From assembly GCA_947561395.2 (NCBI GenBank), contig OX387183.1:58201915-58265914 (forward strand): 64,000 nucleotides of DNA, read 5' to 3'. The position numbers and the translations under genes are program-made. Of the stretch, positions 59,501 to 64,000 are shown piece after piece (the stretch's first letter is position 1; every line of letters begins with the position of its first letter). Below the pieces are notes generated by a model that was given only the letters and a program-made list of their open reading frames with translations, did not search any database and was not told where the DNA came from. The stretch is from Buxus sempervirens. Lineage: Eukaryota; Streptophyta; Magnoliopsida; Buxales; Buxaceae.

Positions 59501-60861
59501 TAGCAACAACTATCATTTGTAATGCCGCATTAAGACTTTGTTTAGGAATTGCCTCCTTTTATAACAAAACATGTGTACAGGAATGTATAACCGATCCAAT
59601 ATAAGGCATTTCAAAAAAACTTGAAGTGAGTATTTCTATTCCACATCATAAAAAAGCTAAGATGGGAGAAGTAAAATACCTGAATTTTATACTTGCTCAG
59701 ATACCCTGCCCTTTCAAGAAATAAAAAAGGAAGCCCGGACAAGAAAAAGATACTTTCATGAAGAAAGAAACTTCCCAAACAAGCCAGTTGAAAATCATTG
59801 AAATGGGTGATCAGGTACTGCAACACAAACAAAAAGAGTTTTCAAAACAGATATTTATTTTAAAAAAACAATAGTGGCAGTTAGAACAGAAACTTGTATG
59901 CTTTGAGGAGCTTTCCACATTTTTTTTCCCTTTTTCTGGTCCTGATTTGCTCCGTTTGGGTGACCTGTCATGGTATAATTCTCTTCTCTAATTTTCAGTA
60001 AAGCTTATTATTGATCAGGGAGAGAGAAAAAGGGAGAGAGTGTGTGATTTAGACAGGGCAGCCAATCATCAATGAAAATCTCGTCTCTGTAACGAACTGA
60101 TAAACCAACCACTATTCAACTACAAAAAAATAAAATTACATTAAGCCAGATTCTAAAATGCATACCTAACCAAAGAAAGGATCAACTATGATCGGTGAGA
60201 AGAAAAAAAAACACGTAAGAAATGGTTATGATTATGAAGTTGCAGCAAAATTTCCATGTGTCTATTAAAGCATCAGATCAACCGATGTATCCATTAATAA
60301 GATACGCACGCCTGATAATTTACACAAAGACAACATTTATCAGTTTTACCAAGTCTTCCATCATCCATAACCAAATCAAAACCCAGAACCGGAAACATTA
60401 TGTAATACATTCCAATCGCATAGCTACCTCCAAAGAATCATGAGAATGCGTAACCCGGAATAAAAAAAAATGGATCATACACACAAAACAAACATCCACG
60501 GCCTTATAATCCGCATTCAAAATCAAAATCTCATCCACCATAATCAATAAGGGAAATGGATCAGAAAAAACCAAACAAACTCTCGGCATTCTTGAAATAG
60601 GAATCAAAGCAACGATTGTCCAATAACAGGAATTGCGCCTCAACAAATCCATGCATTTGAAGATCGGAACCAGAAAATCCAAGCGAATGAAAAACAGAAA
60701 ACAAGAAAATGAAAGATCAGAATACACGGCTAAAGAAACAAATTGGAAAGTGTACCGATCAAACATATGAAAGCAACACCGTAACATTAAATCATTCGAA
60801 ACAGTAGGCGTCAGAGAGCGAAATGCAGTACCAGCCACCCAGACTCGAGAAGTGACGCCAT
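53588..60861 (-). CDS. SMO2: Sterol C4-methyl oxidase 2 (methylsterol monooxygenase)
   Basis: Seven exons in transcription order: 60861-60832, 59817-59680, 57789-57644, 57460-57341, 57220-57008, 56902-56822, 53672-53588; 270 aa, close to the family's ~260-270. The N-terminus MASLLESGW matches plant SMO2. Histidine boxes for the di-iron centre: HRVLH (127-131), HSVHH (140-144), HDYHH (220-224), with several hydrophobic membrane segments; an ER membrane enzyme by family. SMO2 carries out the second C4-demethylation in plant sterol synthesis (4-alpha-methyl sterols such as 24-ethylidenelophenol). SMO1 is less likely because of the TPFGLTSEYAHPAEILFLGF and CGYHFPWSLSNF sequences. Intron 6 is 3149 bp and contains a MITE. 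Convergent with the PP2C gene. Confidence 0.93.
54916..55348. mobile_element. Harbinger-like MITE in SMO2 intron 6
   Basis: TAA target repeats at 54913-54915 and 55349-55351. Inverted ends GGCCTCGGTTGTCATTCATT and the complement of GGCATCGTTTGGTGTTCATT. 433 bp, non-coding. Confidence 0.75.
55961..55981. repeat. (AC)n microsatellite
   Basis: About ten AC units inside SMO2 intron 6. Confidence 0.9.
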
Positions 60862-61596
60862 GAAAGAGGGGAGATAAGATCGATCTCCCGCGAATATCCC
60901 GAAGGATGCTTGAGCAGATGATGTTGAGAGGGTGGCCGTGCGCGTGCGGCACGAAGAGACAGTCATCAATTTAAGAATGCCCTACCATACTTTGGAAGGA
61001 AGTGGTGCAGCTGCAGCACTGACGCCTTCCGGCGTGAGTCGTGAACCGTGCTCACGTGGTAACCTACTTCGTTTCATTTTCACTCCTGTGGGTGAAAGTT
61101 TCTCTGGTGCGTCGCAACCGCTTTTGGTTGTCACGCTACGCAGCAGTTTTTTTTAGAATCAAAATCCGGTGGTTTCGGCTGAGATGCATTTTATGGTATG
61201 GGCCACTGTTAAAAAGTGCCATCCATATGCAAGTTTCATGCTCGAACCACTTATTGGCTCCGGATGAAACGGTCTCACTTTCCACGGACCAGTATAAACC
61301 ACGTGGATTTATGATCAGGTCAGACCGTATGGACTTCCAACGCGGATAAAACGTTAACCTCCTCATTGATTTATGTGAGATTTTATCGTACACAAGCCAT
61401 GCAATTCTTTGATATTTATTAATCATTAATATTTATTAGGTTTTATTAATTCATGATCCAAGGTAATATTAGATTATTATGTTTAAAGTACGTAAGTAAG
61501 GCTCCCTAAATAAGCATTCACTCCTTAAAAATTAGAATACTTTCATCTTTTCTCTCTTATTATCACTTTCAACAAATAATTTGGGAAAAGATATAA
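60862..61596 (-). promoter_or_regulatory. SMO2 upstream region
   Basis: Leader and promoter of SMO2 on the minus strand. No clear TATA box close to the start codon. Open frames on the plus strand here have no family resemblance. CACGTG occurs near 61300. Confidence 0.45.
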
Positions 61597-61940
61597 GGAA
61601 AAATTGGTTTTTAGTGCTAGTTTTTTATAATAACCCAAATTCAGTCTGTCTATTTCTTGGTAATTGAAAAATAGTGATATTTTTTAAAATAATTGATAAT
61701 GACCGTCTCGCAAAGAATTTCATCTGATTATACCCTCAAGAGACTTGTAAGCAATTTTTTTATTATTATCTTTTAGTGAGATTAAGAAGTGGCATTTTTG
61801 GAAGAAATTTCTTTTGTGAATAATTAAATTATACTAATTTTTTATTATTTTAAAAAACTTTACATTACTTTTAATTATTAAGAATTAGGTTACTAAATCC
61901 GGATTATATTTTTGAAAGTGTCACTAAAAACCAATTTCCC
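61597..61940. mobile_element. MITE of the 'TTTTTAGTGATAC' family
   Basis: Ends GGAAAAATTGGTTTTTAGTG and the complement of GGGAAATTGGTTTTTAGTG, with CCAAATTCAGTC and CTAAATCCGGATT in the sub-ends. The target duplication is degenerate. Confidence 0.75.
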
Positions 61941-62310
61941 GAGAAGAACATGATTGTTAAAGCTGAGCTGGCGTGTGTCCATTCAACGTCAATGGGTTGA
62001 ACTGACATGACCTACACTTTTGACCTTTTAAGCAGAACCGGAGTGAGCTAGGGACGTGTACAGAGAGAAAAAATCTAAAAATCTTTGTCAACCGTCAGCG
62101 TCTCACACTCTCACTCACAGCCAATTTTTGTAACACAACGCATGATGGATTTGAATGATCCCTGAGTTGGCTGTGAGATGATGTTATGCCGAGCGGGAGA
62201 GAGTCACTTTTTCATGTGGAGCATTTACAAGGATTAAAAAAAAAATCATGGCCGTTAGATCTATATATCAACATCTTACGCCAGACTCAATTTAGATAAA
62301 TTATGTCAAA
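61941..62310. other. Spacer with short inverted repeat
   Basis: CTCACAGCCAA (about 62113) pairs with TTGGCTGTGAG (about 62167) around a ~45-base loop. No gene recognised. Confidence 0.4.
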
Positions 62311-62311
62311 A

Positions 62312-62645
62312 AAAAATGATAGATTAGGTTTAAATGATACATTCTAAACATATTTTGGATTTAGTGGCTCAATTTTCAGAAATTGAGAAATAATAATTTT
62401 TTTTTAAGATAATTGAGAGCAAGTGTTATATTTATTGTTTAGAGTTTTTTCCAGAAATGTCCTTCAAAGGCTTGTAAATCTCACCTGAAACAAAGCATGT
62501 TACAAAAGATTTTATAAGCCCTTCAAAGATATTAAAAGAAAACCTCAGTGGACATTAAAATGAGACGTGTTCTCAATTATCTTAAAAAGTATCACTTTTT
62601 CTCCATTTTTTGAAAATGGGGCCATTGAATTTGAATTACACTCAA
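62312..62645. mobile_element. Degenerate MITE of the 'TTTTTAGTGATAC' family
   Basis: AATGATACATTCTAAACATA and GGATTTAGTGGCTCAATTTT on the left face GGCCATTGAATTTGAATTAC on the right, as in the other copies. The outer ends are worn. Confidence 0.5.
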
Positions 62646-62799
62646 GGCAACATGACGAAAACTTGACTAGACATTCTCAAGAGGATTTGGTGTCTTTGTT
62701 TGAGTTTATGAGTCCTTTTGTCTTTCTTTGTCTGTTTCTTTGGTCAAATTACGGAGATCCCGAAATAGCTTCCGGTTTTTCAGCAAAATCTTAAGAGTT

Positions 62800-63225
62800 G
62801 GACAAATAGATGGAGAATCTGCCCAAAGGAGATGGGATAAGTGACCTGGTCAACCTGAACCGACCCAATTTAAACAGGTTTGGGTTGACCGTATATTAAT
62901 TGGGTTGCCAGTAATCGGGGTTAACCCGATTATGATCCAGCAACCCGTTTTCTTCTTCTTCTTTTTTTAACGGCAAAAGTGTCTCGTCCCGACCCGATTA
63001 ACCCCCAACCCAATTCGAACCCAGTACAGCCCGACCCAATTTAACCCCAATCCTATTTTAATCATATTTTTTGAAAAATAATAAACAGGTTGCTGAGTTC
63101 AACTCGTTTATTGGCGCGTTGGGTTGGGGTTTTTCCAACCCTCCAGAAACGAGTATAACCTGAACTCGACCCGATTAACCCCAACCCGACTATGACCCAA
63201 ACCCGACCCGTTGCCAACTCTAGTC
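62800..63225. repeat. Degenerate repeat rich in AACCCGACCC motifs
   Basis: Many copies of AACCCGACC/GGTCGGGTT and related motifs in both orientations, ending GTTGCCAACTCTAG. It looks like a decayed MITE similar in composition to the internal array at 24036-24535. Ends not resolved. Confidence 0.45.
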
Positions 63226-63420
63226 ACCAGCCCATGCTGATACATACGGCTTTCCATTCCTTGTTGTAAATGTACGGAGGTTTTTCAAAACCATCGAATG
63301 AATATAGGAAAAGGTGTAGGAGATGTCATCCTACATGGTATGTAGTAGAAGATTTCTACTTCATTAGTGGTATATCATGATCTCCGTGCCATTATGCTTA
63401 ACACGCATGTAATGAGATTG

Positions 63421-63579
63421 AAATCTTCTGTAATGGTACAATGCATTGCTCACTGAAGTGGCGGTGAGATGTTACATACTTACATCCCACATGAAAAAAC
63501 ACTGACTATAAGATGTTACGCATGACAGCATCTCACGACCACTTCAGTAAACAATGCAATATAGCATCGTAGAAGATTT
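63421..63579. repeat. Imperfect long hairpin
   Basis: Arms of about 52 bases, 63421-63473 and 63528-63579, pair in long blocks (AAATCTTCT with AGAAGATTT; ACTGAAGTGG with CCACTTCAGT) around a ~54-base loop. It may be a foldback MITE or a young hairpin RNA locus. No coding sequence. Confidence 0.6.
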
Positions 63580-64000
63580 CATTCTCATGTAATGACAATT
63601 AAAAAAAAAAAGAGATATTTGAATTCTTAGAGGGTAATAATGGGAGAATAAGAGAATATGCACTAGATTTTTTTGTTGCCCCGCATAATTTATTAATTTA
63701 CGACTATTGTCACTTTTTAAATAGATCAGTGTCACTGCATCAATATAAGAATTTTTTGAATAGATCATATGGAATGGATTGATTTTGGTAGGACTAGCAA
63801 ATGGCACGTGCAGGACTGACGTGTTAGCGTACAGACCTAGCATCACATTGTTAATTAACGAGATTCCCTTGCATGTGATGAAGTTTCACCTCTTATCTTA
63901 TTAGCTATCAGGATCCCCACATGCTATTTCTTGTAACATTTCGCATCTATACCCCACATCTACCAAATATATTTTTACGAAAAGATCTTGTTGACGTGTG
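63580..64000. other. Unrecognised end of window
   Basis: AT-rich, with no supported gene or element. Confidence 0.3.

Noticed and set aside
60398..60952. 184-codon minus-strand open frame
   Set aside because: It overlaps SMO2 exon 1 in another frame and reads into intron 1; the SMO2 model explains the region.
61041..61349. Plus-strand open frames upstream of SMO2
   Set aside because: No recognisable domain, and they are divergently placed in the SMO2 promoter with no splice or family support.

Overview
The window is nuclear DNA of a flowering plant. Evidence: short spliced exons with GT-AG introns, AT-rich intergenic DNA, plant-type transposons (CACTA, L1-type LINE, LTR, TRIM, hAT-, Harbinger- and MULE-like MITEs) and genes of plant-specific pathways. 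I see no evidence that fixes the species. All gene models were spliced by eye, with reading frame and family similarity as guides.

Layout. 1-5213: degenerate right part of a CACTA (En/Spm) transposon that ends just upstream of the first gene. 5858-43859: six tandem same-strand genes for tropinone reductase-like short-chain dehydrogenases (SDR1 to SDR6 here). All have five exons; exons 2, 3 and 4 are exactly 208, 217 and 107 bp in every copy. SDR2 and SDR3 are almost identical and collinear at a constant offset of 5332 bp. SDR5 has His in place of the catalytic Tyr. SDR6 is the most canonical copy and has much longer introns. Between SDR5 and SDR6 lies a nested retrotransposon complex (about 29.0-38.6 kb): a plus-strand LINE, apparently inserted into a minus-strand LINE remnant, was itself hit by two TG...CA elements with 5-bp target duplications (3496 and 2323 bp, probably solo LTRs). 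Removing both restores the LINE reading frame exactly.

43860-49590: gene-free DNA with a tandem duplication, MITEs and a promoter rich in ABA-response (ACGTG) motifs. 49591-51570: a clade A protein phosphatase 2C of the HAI/AIP1 type, a negative regulator of ABA signalling (420 aa, four exons). 53588-60861, minus strand: sterol C4-methyl oxidase SMO2 (270 aa, seven exons), convergent with the PP2C gene. 60862-64000: gene-free DNA with MITEs and an imperfect hairpin.

The three gene groups are not an operon or an obvious pathway cluster. The SDR array is the lineage-specific, fast-evolving part: local duplication, promoter rearrangement, active-site divergence and transposon traffic are all visible. 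PP2C and SMO2 look like conserved single-copy neighbours.
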